IMG/VR virus record: IMGVR_UViG_3300013099_000064
Span: 1-29,129 of that record
Reading direction: 5' to 3' (one strand)
Source of the DNA: a virus
DNA: 29,129 nucleotides
Shown here: piece after piece, positions 16,327 to 25,010 of the stretch
Numbering within the stretch: the first letter of the stretch is position 1
How the letters are laid out: each line of letters begins with the position of its first letter
Translations under genes and position numbers: made by a program
Notes under the pieces: generated by a model
Databases searched by the model: none
The model's input: the letters and a program-made list of their open reading frames with translations, nothing else
What the model was told of the DNA's origin: nothing

Positions 16327-19029
16327 TTATAAATTTATTGGTTTAGGAAATGGACTATACACTTTAACTTTAGGTGTAATAGTACCTATATCTTTTTTAC
16401 TAGCTTTAGGGCCAGGTATCAATGATAAATCTTCTGACTTCATTGGGGCTGGAGTAATTAATTCAGCGGTCATACCCATCTCCCCAATATTGTAAACATC
16501 TGGATCTGGATTACATATAGGTACAGTTACCAAAGAACCCATAGTGAGCGCCACATTATCCAACCAGAAACTAATATCACCTTCCATTTTAAAACGTAGT
16601 TTATTTATATAAGTAGGCCAACCTTCTTTATCAGTTTGAGGTGTTAGTTTAAAATTAGATAAAGGTATCATAACCTTAGTCCAAGGGCCTAATGAAGCTA
16701 TGTCTATATAAGAACTTAAATTAACGTCCACACCATAAGAATAATTAGTGGAGTATAATCTAATAACTACGTCTTTCTTACTATTCCAACTCTTGATATT
16801 AATCCAAAATGAAAGAAAATCATAATCATTTGAATCCATGTCTAATGCGTTATTTCTATAAAAATAAATAGATTCATTATCTTTATCATAACTAACATCT
16901 AAACCATTTGTGCCTCTGTATTTAGAGGCTGTAGACTCTTCACCTGCTCCAGATCTCAACCAATCAGCTTCAACATCTAATATACCAGTTCCGTTCCATA
17001 TATTATATATTGACGCCGAATCTGGACAAGTTTCTGTAATTAATAGAGTATCATAATCACTAGTAGTAGTACCTGTACCATACACAAACCCAGTAACCTT
17101 GTACCATCCTGTAGTAGAAAAACAAAGAGTCTTTTGTTGTTGGTCTATTCCTATAGGACTTTCCCATACTAAATTCCAAGGACCTTCTTCTGTTATACCT
17201 GAAGACACTGTCCATCCGTAATTATTTACTGTACCATCAGAGGAAGTACCTACTACATTAATACTGTAGTAACAATCTTCTGGAGTAACTGTTACTGTTG
17301 TTTCAAATACTACATCTTCAGAAATACAGGTAGTTTTTGTATCCCAACCATCCGACCATTCAGCACATAAACTTACTTGGGCTGCGGCTGACGTAGGTAT
17401 TTTTTCAAACTCATAACTAAAAGGTGTATCTGTTATAGAGGCTACTCCAGTAGCATCTGTCCAAGTCCATGAGTACTCCACATGATTAGGTAAACCTAAT
17501 CCTACCCTACTAGTATTAATAGAGGTATTAGTAAAACTTATACCACTACCTACAGGTGCTGGTACTGGTTCTTGTATAAAACGTACAGTAGGTCCAGAAA
17601 ATTTGCCTTGTACTATAATCTCACTGTGAGTGACTGTGTTATCATCCCATCCATCATTCCAATTAATCACTATTCCTACAGAATGACTACCTGAATTAGT
17701 GAATGCTCCTGGTGTAGACAAATTTCCATACCATGAAGCCCCGAGTCCTTCTGTGTGTTCTACTGTAGTACCCTTAGGTACATCATTTATAACTGTATCA
17801 GTACTACCATCGTCTATAGTCCAATCAATTCCAGTTATTCTATTATCAACATCACTTCCTGTGTAGTTAAAAGAAACTACTGTACTAGGCACACTGACAG
17901 TATTATTAACAGCCTCATTACAAACTAGATCTAAAGCAGAAGGAGTTCTAAATTTAGACTGTGTGAAATTCTCTGTATAAACTGTAGTCTGGTTCTCATG
18001 TCCATCAAACCAATTTACAGTGACTTCCACTGTATGAGTTCCTGGATTAGTAAACGCTCCTGGCGTAGCTGTATGATTTAACCACGAGGTACCTTCTCCT
18101 TCAGTATGTGATGCTATATCATTCGCCCCAGTAGTAGCTGATGTAGTAGTATTACCATAAGCTCCACTATCATTTATAACCCAATCTATAGAGGTTATAG
18201 TACCATCTACATCTGTACCAACATATTTAAAATACACTGGAGTGTCTGGTGTTGTTATGGTATTTCCTTGTGTGGTTCCTCCACTTGTACATCTAGCTAT
18301 ATTCGGACTAGGGGCATGCCAGTAAGTTTTGATCTCCACTGTGTCAGACGTTGTATCGTCACAATAGTCTGAAATCTCTATACCTACTGAGTAGGTCCCT
18401 GATGAGTCCCAACTATAAGTAGAATTAGCAGATCCTGCTAAACCTAAAGTAGTCTCACCATTACCCCAATCGTAATCCGTAGACTCGACTTTATTTATAC
18501 TACTTATATTCTGGCCCCATCTAGTATCCCAGTGCCACATAGTAACACTACCAGCCGAAGCAACTCCATTGAAAACCCATGAGTGAATATCGTTACTATT
18601 ATTAGTTACACTGTAGGTAGTATTAACATAAGCGTGCGTCGGTATATTATCATACCATACTAAATTAGGTGCCATGTTGTCTTTTATTTGAGCATCATGG
18701 GTATAGAATGACCCACCACCAAGTATAAGTTCAAACGCTCCCCATTCAGTCAATAAACCGCAATCAGCTAGTCTATTAGGATCTCCTTTCCAAAATACTA
18801 TCACTACCCTAGCATCACTTAAAGCTACACCATCCTGAGTCAACCAGTCAGCGTCTCCAAGGTTTATATTAAAATACCCTGAAGCTTCACAGGATCTAAC
18901 GTTATTCCACTTGGAAGCACTAGAAGCTGTTTGGCCTTTATAAAAATAGCCTTGATAATAGATACTAGAGTTACCTATATTAGTATCCTTATCATATGTG
19001 CGACCATCAAAGGTAATATTCAAGCTCAT
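16327..19029 (-). CDS. Large appendage protein with PKD/Ig-like repeats and a C-terminal carbohydrate-binding-like domain, 900 aa
   Basis: I start it at ATG 19027-19029 (MSLNITFDGR), with AGAGAGG 11 nt upstream; an ATG 24 codons earlier lies inside the preceding gene. The N-terminal 150 residues are beta-rich with many Trp. Then come Ig/PKD-like units from about residue 160. Two are clearly repeats of each other (about 245-355 and 367-470): both have P-x-x-V-x-F-x-Y-x-G-x-DVD, ITxIDWxI, HTEGxGxSW, TPGAFTNxGxHxV and a W-x-DG loop. Two more divergent units follow (from about 480 and 580). Residues about 674-825 look like a beta-jelly-roll sugar-binding domain ending with FWLDNVAL. It is probably a surface-exposed head or neck fibre or whisker that contacts polysaccharide. 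There is no signal peptide. Confidence 0.7.
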   Translation of the reverse strand: MSLNITFDGRTYDKDTNIGNSSIYYQGYFYKGQTASSASKWNNVRSCEASGYFNINLGDADWLTQDGVALSDARVVIVFWKGDPNRLADCGLLTEWGAFELILGGGSFYTHDAQIKDNMAPNLVWYDNIPTHAYVNTTYSVTNNSNDIHSWVFNGVASAGSVTMWHWDTRWGQNISSINKVESTDYDWGNGETTLGLAGSANSTYSWDSSGTYSVGIEISDYCDDTTSDTVEIKTYWHAPSPNIARCTSGGTTQGNTITTPDTPVYFKYVGTDVDGTITSIDWVINDSGAYGNTTTSATTGANDIASHTEGEGTSWLNHTATPGAFTNPGTHTVEVTVNWFDGHENQTTVYTENFTQSKFRTPSALDLVCNEAVNNTVSVPSTVVSFNYTGSDVDNRITGIDWTIDDGSTDTVINDVPKGTTVEHTEGLGASWYGNLSTPGAFTNSGSHSVGIVINWNDGWDDNTVTHSEIIVQGKFSGPTVRFIQEPVPAPVGSGISFTNTSINTSRVGLGLPNHVEYSWTWTDATGVASITDTPFSYEFEKIPTSAAAQVSLCAEWSDGWDTKTTCISEDVVFETTVTVTPEDCYYSINVVGTSSDGTVNNYGWTVSSGITEEGPWNLVWESPIGIDQQQKTLCFSTTGWYKVTGFVYGTGTTTSDYDTLLITETCPDSASIYNIWNGTGILDVEADWLRSGAGEESTASKYRGTNGLDVSYDKDNESIYFYRNNALDMDSNDYDFLSFWINIKSWNSKKDVVIRLYSTNYSYGVDVNLSSYIDIASLGPWTKVMIPLSNFKLTPQTDKEGWPTYINKLRFKMEGDISFWLDNVALTMGSLVTVPICNPDPDVYNIGEMGMTAELITPAPMKSEDLSLIPGPKASKKDIGTITPKVKVYSPFPKPINL

Positions 19030-19036
19030 ATATATA

Positions 19037-19744
19037 TTAACCTCTCTCTTCCAAATAACTACACTTAAATTTCTTATGTTGACTTTGTCTATTTTTTGCA
19101 CATGCGTACATACAACTTGGGGTTAAGTTGTTGTCCTTACAAAAATTTAAAAGCCCTTTAATTATCTCAGTGTGCCCGTCAGGATATGTTATTTTAAACA
19201 TTTTTGACGTTGGTGATTTTTCACCGACCATACCGTACATAGGGTTATTTTTCCCAGATGCTCTAACACTCATTAACTTACAATGAGATTCTGTTAGAGT
19301 TTTACCTTTATGGCTGTCGGACATCCTCTGCCTAGTCTCCCTAGACCATTTTTTACCTTTATTAGGATGTCCCTTTTTCAACAAGCTGACCTTAGTTGCT
19401 TCTGCCATCTTTTTTTTAGAAGATTTCGAATGTTTCCACCCTGATTGAACTTCTCCAAAAGAACGCATATTGTACCCTAATTTAACAGAATTATATTTAT
19501 TTATATAATAAGTCTCTTTATCATTAAGTATATTTTTAGCGACGTTATCTTCTAGAATTTCCCATATAAAGTCTCCCTCATTGTATTTTCTTAAAGCATT
19601 ATGAAAATGATAATTATCTATATTTCTATAAGCATCAGAGTAATGATGTTGTTTTCTTCTTTTTAATATTTGAATAGTCTGACCAATATAAACTTTATTA
19701 TTTAATATATTAGTAACTTTATAAATTACACCAAAAGACATCAT
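19037..19744 (-). CDS. Free-standing GIY-YIG homing endonuclease with NUMOD3-like DNA-binding repeats, 235 aa
   Basis: Residues 5-95 match the I-TevI catalytic domain closely: GVIYKVTN (GIY part), LNNKVYIGQT (YIG part), a catalytic Arg in KRRKQHH (about R29-R30), and Glu in KETYYINKYNS followed by GYNM. Residues about 100-170 hold three NUMOD3-like units (GWKHSKSSKKKMAEA, GKKWSRETRQRMSDS, GKTLTESHCKLMS). A C-terminal helix-turn-helix-like part ends in the NRQSQHKKFKC region. The gene starts immediately after the stop of the 144-aa gene (TAGATGATG) and ends 7 nt before the 900-aa gene, whose ribosome site lies inside its last codons. It is intact and probably spreads by cutting alleles that lack it at this junction. 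No intron is seen. Confidence 0.92.
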   Translation of the reverse strand: MMSFGVIYKVTNILNNKVYIGQTIQILKRRKQHHYSDAYRNIDNYHFHNALRKYNEGDFIWEILEDNVAKNILNDKETYYINKYNSVKLGYNMRSFGEVQSGWKHSKSSKKKMAEATKVSLLKKGHPNKGKKWSRETRQRMSDSHKGKTLTESHCKLMSVRASGKNNPMYGMVGEKSPTSKMFKITYPDGHTEIIKGLLNFCKDNNLTPSCMYACAKNRQSQHKKFKCSYLEERG

Positions 19745-20179
19745 CTATTCCCCCCAGTTAATAGTGATAGGAGTTCCACTAATACTCTTTAGCCAGAAAC
19801 CGGCTATCTCAAAATTACCGTTATCTTCGTAGATTAAATTAAAATTATGAGGAGAAGAAGCAGGCGTACTACCAACAACGTAAGAAAAGAACGCCTGTTG
19901 ATCTCCAGTATATGTATTAGCTATCTCAATTTTTCCTGTACCATATAGATCTTCTATTTGATCTAATACGTAGTTCTTAAACTTTGCAACCGTTGTATCA
20001 TCATGTATTAATCTATGTATTGATAAATCCCAATAACCAAACTGTATTGGAACTGACACCAGTTGCCATCCTTGCTCTAGTTCGATAGATCCTTTTCCAA
20101 AGCCGTCCATACTGCCTGTTATAATTTGTGGACTCCAAAGATCAAAGCCTCTAGATACCATAGGCCTTATATCAACCAT
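19745..20179 (-). CDS. Conserved phage virion-associated protein, 144 aa
   Basis: The protein is 144 aa, with motifs LEQGWQLVSVPIQFGYWD, HDDTTVAKFKNYVLDQIE and a C-terminal GFWLKSISGTPITINWGE. I associate this pattern with a small beta protein found in the appendage clusters of several large phages; its function is unknown to me. The start codon directly follows the stop of the 178-aa gene (TAAATG), and GGGGAG inside that gene is its ribosome site. The homing endonuclease gene follows without a gap. Confidence 0.6.
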   Translation of the reverse strand: MVDIRPMVSRGFDLWSPQIITGSMDGFGKGSIELEQGWQLVSVPIQFGYWDLSIHRLIHDDTTVAKFKNYVLDQIEDLYGTGKIEIANTYTGDQQAFFSYVVGSTPASSPHNFNLIYEDNGNFEIAGFWLKSISGTPITINWGE

Positions 20180-20716
20180 TTAGAATTCACTCCCCATACG
20201 ATAAGGTAAATCCTCACTAGTTGTTCTATAATGGGCGTAGGATACGCCAGAACTAACTGGGCTATCCCAATTTAAATCTTGGTCTCGTTTTATTACTGTT
20301 ACAATATAGTCAGTTCTGCCATACGGAACATTACGCGCTAATTGAGAGGGAGTGACAGTACCAGAAGCACTAATTCGAGGAACATCTATTACAGAGAAGT
20401 TATGAGGTCTATTAGATTTTGTAACTTCATAAATATTCTCTTCACTTATTACTATCTCTTCAGTATTAGCCATAAAACCAGAGCAAGAAGCATAACATAT
20501 ATAAGAGCCTGAATCAGGAATACTTAATTCAGTTTTATATATCCCTCCCTCAACAGTAGACTCAACTAAACTACCGCTTATTGGAGGAGATAGAAGTCCA
20601 TCATCAATTGTCCTCACATCATAGGTGACAGTTTGATTAACAACAAGCTCCGCAATTGTATCATCTAGAAGCGATACTGTTATTGGAAACAATTCATTTT
20701 TGTTTGCTTCTATCAT
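20180..20716 (-). CDS. Ig-like appendage protein, 178 aa
   Basis: Residues about 10-95 read as an Ig-like beta sandwich: alternating hydrophobics, GIYKTELSIPDSGSYICYAS with two Cys near the end. The C-terminal part has NVPYGRTDYIVTVIKRDQD, then WDSPVSSG and YRTTSEDLPYRMG. AGAGGG precedes the ATG at a workable distance. It is translationally linked to the 144-aa gene that follows, and the two probably act together in an adsorption or decoration structure. The exact function is unknown. Confidence 0.55.
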   Translation of the reverse strand: MIEANKNELFPITVSLLDDTIAELVVNQTVTYDVRTIDDGLLSPPISGSLVESTVEGGIYKTELSIPDSGSYICYASCSGFMANTEEIVISEENIYEVTKSNRPHNFSVIDVPRISASGTVTPSQLARNVPYGRTDYIVTVIKRDQDLNWDSPVSSGVSYAHYRTTSEDLPYRMGSEF

Positions 20717-20731
20717 AGTTTAATACCCTCT

Positions 20732-21310
20732 TTATTTTTTAGTCCATATTATCTCGAATAAATCAGAAGGTATTAAATAGTCATCTGGATAGATAAACGT
20801 ATTATCCTTAGAAACTCCACCTCTTAAAGGGTAATCATAACAAAAATCTGTAAATTCAGAACAATAAAATTGAGTAATATCTTGTTTATCAAAATCATAA
20901 TCGTACTCTATATCTTTTGCTAGTTGCTCATAAGCTCTTTTAATAGCTAGATCAACCTTGTCCTGTGCAATAGGCCTAACAACTGCAATGTTATCAGCTC
21001 TTAAGAAAGTTAGAATATCTTGTTTTATTATTCCATCTGTCATCACATGAATTATTTTATTATCCCCTACATATAAACCTACATGACCAAAGTCGCCTTT
21101 TATAAACAAAGAACTTATATAATGATCATGGGCATTTAATACTAAATCACCAGGTTGTAACGCGTCTATTATTTCCCGCCAGTCTGGTCCTTTTAGTTTA
21201 TATTTGGATTCCCCAAATAAAACTATTCCTCCTTTGTAGATTCTTATATTACCAAAAAAATCTATAAGGTTTTCTTTCAAGCGTCTAAAAAGACTTTTCT
21301 TACTTTTCAT
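20732..21310 (-). CDS. NlpC/P60-superfamily (YiiX-type, permuted) papain-like protein, 192 aa
   Basis: PGDLVL (residues 53-58) and GHVGLYVGDNKIIHV (75-89, H76) are followed by YCSEFT (149-154, C150). This His-before-Cys order is that of the circularly permuted NlpC/P60 group, which includes YiiX, and it differs from classical peptidoglycan endopeptidases where Cys comes first. The N-terminal 40 residues are basic and amphipathic. There is no signal peptide and no membrane helix. AGGAGG precedes the ATG. It lies among fibre genes, so it may be a virion-borne hydrolase acting on peptidoglycan or on lipid or amide bonds during entry. Fold is confident; substrate unknown. Confidence 0.75.
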   Translation of the reverse strand: MKSKKSLFRRLKENLIDFFGNIRIYKGGIVLFGESKYKLKGPDWREIIDALQPGDLVLNAHDHYISSLFIKGDFGHVGLYVGDNKIIHVMTDGIIKQDILTFLRADNIAVVRPIAQDKVDLAIKRAYEQLAKDIEYDYDFDKQDITQFYCSEFTDFCYDYPLRGGVSKDNTFIYPDDYLIPSDLFEIIWTKK

Positions 21311-21340
21311 AATTTCCTCCTTTTAGTATTAAATGAATTA

Positions 21341-22375
21341 CTATACTGTCTTCGCTCTATGCAAACACATTGTGCAGGCTATTGACCAATTATGGTCTCC
21401 TATTCCACTAACAGTAGTATTAGTATCTGCTACCATCTTTAAACGCATACCGTGCCCTAGCTGATCTGTGTCAGATGAATTAAGTGCTATAAATCCTGAA
21501 TCTAACAAGTGCATTTTACGTAAAAAATGAGCTAAAGTTATTTCTCCAGCAAACAAGTTATATCTGCCATCACCCGCAGGAGCAGAAGTTATATTTATAT
21601 ATCTTTTAGTAGTTGGGTCCCATTCAGCGTTAAAGAAGGCATTAGGATACTCACCTTGATCATTATCAGGCATATACACAAGACCTCCATCATGTAAAGT
21701 GATGTCTGAAGTTACATCGTAATTCCCGTATCCTTCAGGAGTAGGTACAATTAAATACCCACCATATAAAGTATAGTTAGCGCCTGCAGCGGGTACAATT
21801 GATGTTGCTCTAGTAACTAGTAAAAGATCTAAAGTATCAAGATAACAATTTTGCCAAGTAACATAACCTTCGTGAAGCCAAGTCTCATTTTCTACCATGT
21901 TAAAGTCAATGTATTTAATTAAAGGATCATTTTGTCCTACAAAATAATTAAATGAGAACGACTCACCATTACCTACAACCGATGAATTAGATGGATCATC
22001 TCCTTCACCTGTCCAACAAACAATAGTTCCAATCTTTCTAGATGTTTGATGAATTCTTAGTTTACCGGATCTATCTCTTAACTCGTCTGTAATATCTACA
22101 TTTAAATTCTGTTCCGAACTTTTAATTACCACATATTGGACATCATCTATGTCATCTGAAATACCGTCATGTAAAGATACTAATCCACTTAATGTAGTAA
22201 TATCTTTGGGTTGCAAAGTATCTCTAAACCAACAGTCGCATTCAATACCCCCTGTAGCTAAAAAAGCTAGTGATGTAGTTATTGATGATCCTCTTATTTC
22301 ATTATCGAACTTAGTTATATCTACTTCACCATTTAAGAAATCTGTAATTAAATAAGTATATTTTATATCTGTCAT
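21341..22375 (-). CDS. Tail/appendage fibre protein, 344 aa
   Basis: Started at ATG 22373-22375 (MTDIKYTYLI), which overlaps the stop of the 379-aa gene (TAATG) and has GGAGGG 7 nt upstream. An in-frame ATG five codons earlier covers the ribosome site and is less likely. The N-terminus has FNTD-like wording: ITKFDNEIRGSSITTSL, then CDCWFRDTL and LSGLVSLHDG, a module I associate with phage fibre-like proteins. The middle is beta-rich with a CW pair. The C-terminal 60 residues read DSGFIALNSSDTDQLGHGMR, then WSIACTM. It belongs to the fibre run and is probably exposed on the virion. Confidence 0.6.
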   Translation of the reverse strand: MTDIKYTYLITDFLNGEVDITKFDNEIRGSSITTSLAFLATGGIECDCWFRDTLQPKDITTLSGLVSLHDGISDDIDDVQYVVIKSSEQNLNVDITDELRDRSGKLRIHQTSRKIGTIVCWTGEGDDPSNSSVVGNGESFSFNYFVGQNDPLIKYIDFNMVENETWLHEGYVTWQNCYLDTLDLLLVTRATSIVPAAGANYTLYGGYLIVPTPEGYGNYDVTSDITLHDGGLVYMPDNDQGEYPNAFFNAEWDPTTKRYINITSAPAGDGRYNLFAGEITLAHFLRKMHLLDSGFIALNSSDTDQLGHGMRLKMVADTNTTVSGIGDHNWSIACTMCLHRAKTV

Positions 22376-23514
22376 TATGCTACCCTCCATATCTCTAATC
22401 GTGCTCTTCTAATATATGATGTTTTATTTGTTTCTCCGCCATAGTCTATATCAAAGAAATGATCCCCTGCTAATAATTGAGTAATTACAAATCCATTAAT
22501 TGCATGGTATGAATTATTATCTTTAGATTCTTGATTAATCTCCATCACTGTATCTGTGTCGTTTATAGTTACTCTTGCCTCAAAGTCAGACTTAGTATCC
22601 TTTCTACACCACTCAAAATACCATCCTAATCTATAGTATCCAGTAGGTATACCAACTACTTCTAGACTTGCTTTTTCTATATAACTAGTACTATTAGTAC
22701 TAGATAAAGAGTCATCTCCTCCCCAAGCGTACCAGGTTCCAAAAGCTAAAGAAGTTGGTGTATCAAAAGTTATATCTACTACTCCTCCACCTACATCCTG
22801 GGCAGTTACATTTTCCCCTATAAAATTTATGGTTGAATGAGGAGTATTAACTAAATTAGTGCCCTCTTCCTTTATAATTAAAGTAGACCCTGAACCATTC
22901 GTACCATCTACTCCAGGAGGACCTTGAGCTCCAGTAAGTTTTACTATACTTAAGAATTGATCTGATAAACAAGCTACCGGAGTAGATCCACAAGAAATAG
23001 CTAGCTCAATAAAATCTCCAATAGTTAAACTAGTTATAAACATATTTGCTTGACTATGCGTTTCGTCCTGATATAGATTCTGTAACACATAACTTCCATT
23101 TAAATCACTAGTACCATTAATCACCACTTTACTTATTACATCTCTTCTAGCACCAGAAGCCCTAACACTAGAAGAATAATTTATTAAGTACACTCCAGTT
23201 TCTTTAATATTTATTCTAGAATCCACAAGATTATCAAGTTCTAATACTGAAGTATCAGTAGATACATCTAAAGTATCAAAAGATATATACTGAAAAGTAG
23301 TAGTTAATGTAATATTAGATGTCCCACGTGCCTGAACAGCAGCTAATGGCAGACCACTAAGGGTAGTATTACTACCACTTGGGCCTATAAGTATATTACC
23401 TACACCATCACCAATATATAAACATTTAGTATCTGTAGTAAATCCTGGCTCAGCCAGTCCTAACGTAGGAAGCTGAGCCTCTATACCTTTTCTTATTTTT
23501 ATCTCAGTAGTCAT
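22375..23514 (-). CDS. Fibre protein with Mtd-N-like N-terminus and collagen-like segment, 379 aa
   Basis: The N-terminal 50 residues (EIKIRKGIEAQLPTLGLAEP, then FTTDTKCLYIGDG) match the small domain at the start of many phage receptor-binding proteins (major tropism determinant N-terminal type). The middle is a beta-sandwich; a short collagen-like GAQGPPGVDGTNG separates it from the C-terminal part, which ends as a beta-sandwich (GDHFFDIDYGG, SYIRRARLEIWRVA). AAGGAG lies before the ATG. Its stop overlaps the next start. It shares its N-terminal module with the preceding 347-aa gene, so both probably dock to the same virion part. Confidence 0.7.
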   Translation of the reverse strand: MTTEIKIRKGIEAQLPTLGLAEPGFTTDTKCLYIGDGVGNILIGPSGSNTTLSGLPLAAVQARGTSNITLTTTFQYISFDTLDVSTDTSVLELDNLVDSRINIKETGVYLINYSSSVRASGARRDVISKVVINGTSDLNGSYVLQNLYQDETHSQANMFITSLTIGDFIELAISCGSTPVACLSDQFLSIVKLTGAQGPPGVDGTNGSGSTLIIKEEGTNLVNTPHSTINFIGENVTAQDVGGGVVDITFDTPTSLAFGTWYAWGGDDSLSSTNSTSYIEKASLEVVGIPTGYYRLGWYFEWCRKDTKSDFEARVTINDTDTVMEINQESKDNNSYHAINGFVITQLLAGDHFFDIDYGGETNKTSYIRRARLEIWRVA

Positions 23515-23524
23515 AATTTACTCC

Positions 23525-24568
23525 TTATACAAATGTCCCACCGTCCACCTTTCTCACTTCTATTGAACCTCCAGAGTGACCAATAGAGTCATTATCAACT
23601 ATTACTCCTACACCGTTAGATGTTACGGCTACAGGAGCTATACCAGGACCTGTAGAAACATCTGGGTTTACTGTTATATTATCGACCCCAACTGTTAATC
23701 CATTACCTCCTCCTACATTCAGAGTATTGCCTGATTTAGTTAGTCCTGCTCCGGCTGTTATTCCTGCTAACCCTCCAAACTCAGACCAAATAACCCCATC
23801 CCATTTCTGGTATGTATCAGTAGCACGATCCCATACAAGAGCACCTTCACCTTCAGTAGACACATCATAAACTACAATAAAAGAGGTTCCATTATATGCC
23901 ACTATATCGTTATTTTGTAGACCAGTTATAGTACCAAAACCAGCATTAAGTGTAGTAGCATTAGTTATAATATACCTATCACCATTAGACGTAGTTGGAA
24001 CTAACGAAGCATCTTCTTGTATACCTAAAACATCAGCTTGAAAATCCAAACCTGTCATTGCTTGATCAATTGCTGTACTGATTTTATTAGCAGACCATAA
24101 ATCTGTTACTAAATTACCAGAGTCATTAATAGTTCTATGCAATGCTATTGCATCTAAATGTGCTCTAAGGGCACTACCAGATAGTTTACCACTGCCATCC
24201 CATAAACCATCAGGTCTATTTGTATCTAAATAAGTATTTAATACCTTGCCATAAGTGAGACCGTCTGATACATCATCTAAACTAGAAATTCCTCCAGAAA
24301 CATCTTTCCATGCAACTCCATTATCAACCCAAGTAGACAAATCATCAGTAGCATGGTACATTCTTCCTGATACTCCTGCTGCAGGACGTACAGCTAGTAA
24401 ACCTACTAACACCCTACCCACTTTATGTGCTACTGCACCATCAGATATAAATACTTCTTTAGTATCAGTGGTATATCCCATCTCTCCACTTTGAAGAGGG
24501 GTGCCTCCTCCCATAACAGTATCTAATTGAACCTTAGTACCTCGTCTAATTCTAATCTCTATTGCCAT
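23525..24568 (-). CDS. Fibre protein with Mtd-N-like N-terminus, 347 aa
   Basis: Residues 1-55 (EIRIRRGTKVQLDTVMGGG, GEMGYTTDTKEVFISDG) are the same module as in the 379-aa protein. Residues about 180-270 (GDRYIITNATTLN, NDIVAYNGTSFIVVYDVS, YQKWDGVIWSEF) resemble a repeated beta module of phage tail fibres (DUF2793-like in my reading). The rest is Gly/Ser/Thr/Val-rich and beta-helical in style. The C-terminus IEVRKVDGGTFV resembles the end of the neighbouring 141-aa protein. AAGGAG precedes the ATG. It is probably a trimeric fibre or adsorption protein. Confidence 0.65.
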   Translation of the reverse strand: MAIEIRIRRGTKVQLDTVMGGGTPLQSGEMGYTTDTKEVFISDGAVAHKVGRVLVGLLAVRPAAGVSGRMYHATDDLSTWVDNGVAWKDVSGGISSLDDVSDGLTYGKVLNTYLDTNRPDGLWDGSGKLSGSALRAHLDAIALHRTINDSGNLVTDLWSANKISTAIDQAMTGLDFQADVLGIQEDASLVPTTSNGDRYIITNATTLNAGFGTITGLQNNDIVAYNGTSFIVVYDVSTEGEGALVWDRATDTYQKWDGVIWSEFGGLAGITAGAGLTKSGNTLNVGGGNGLTVGVDNITVNPDVSTGPGIAPVAVTSNGVGVIVDNDSIGHSGGSIEVRKVDGGTFV

Positions 24569-24582
24569 AATATTTCTCCTTT

Positions 24583-25008
24583 TTAAATGAAGGCTCCTCC
24601 ATCAATATGTTCTATATCATATCTCAAGGTGCCTGAAGTTGTTAATAACTCATAATCCCTTACGATATTTTCTGGAATTTGAGCATCTGCTAAATACCCT
24701 ATATGACCAGTACCACTTAACGTATGTGGTTGGGCTACTACCTCAGTCACTACACGTAATCTCCCTTCAGTATCCAGATTTAAAGGGGCCCAATTCCCTT
24801 CCTTATGAGCCATATTATGTGAAGAGTTTTTAATATAACCTTCCGGATCAAGGTTTTGCTCTCTTACATTTATAGCCCCGCCACTTACAGTAGTAGCCAA
24901 TTCAGTAACTACTTCTAGTTTTGGGCCATTTATACCACTTATAGTTGACAAAGTATTACCTAAATTATCTACTAATGTTACTTCACCCTCTATTACTACA
25001 TACTCCAT
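24583..25008 (-). CDS. Small fibre-associated protein, 141 aa
   Basis: The protein is 141 aa, beta-rich, without Cys. It holds INVREQNLDPEGYIKN and ends in IEHIDGGAFI, similar to the last residues of the 347-aa fibre protein. Its ribosome site (GGGGGG) lies inside the last codons of the preceding gene (ending Gly-Gly-Tyr-stop), so translation is likely coupled. Role unknown; its place suggests an adaptor or short fibre piece. Confidence 0.55.
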   Translation of the reverse strand: MEYVVIEGEVTLVDNLGNTLSTISGINGPKLEVVTELATTVSGGAINVREQNLDPEGYIKNSSHNMAHKEGNWAPLNLDTEGRLRVVTEVVAQPHTLSGTGHIGYLADAQIPENIVRDYELLTTSGTLRYDIEHIDGGAFI

Positions 25009-25010
25009 AA

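Noticed and set aside
19030-19101. Longer start for the 900-aa protein
   Set aside because: It overlaps the homing endonuclease coding part and lacks a ribosome site; the later ATG has one.
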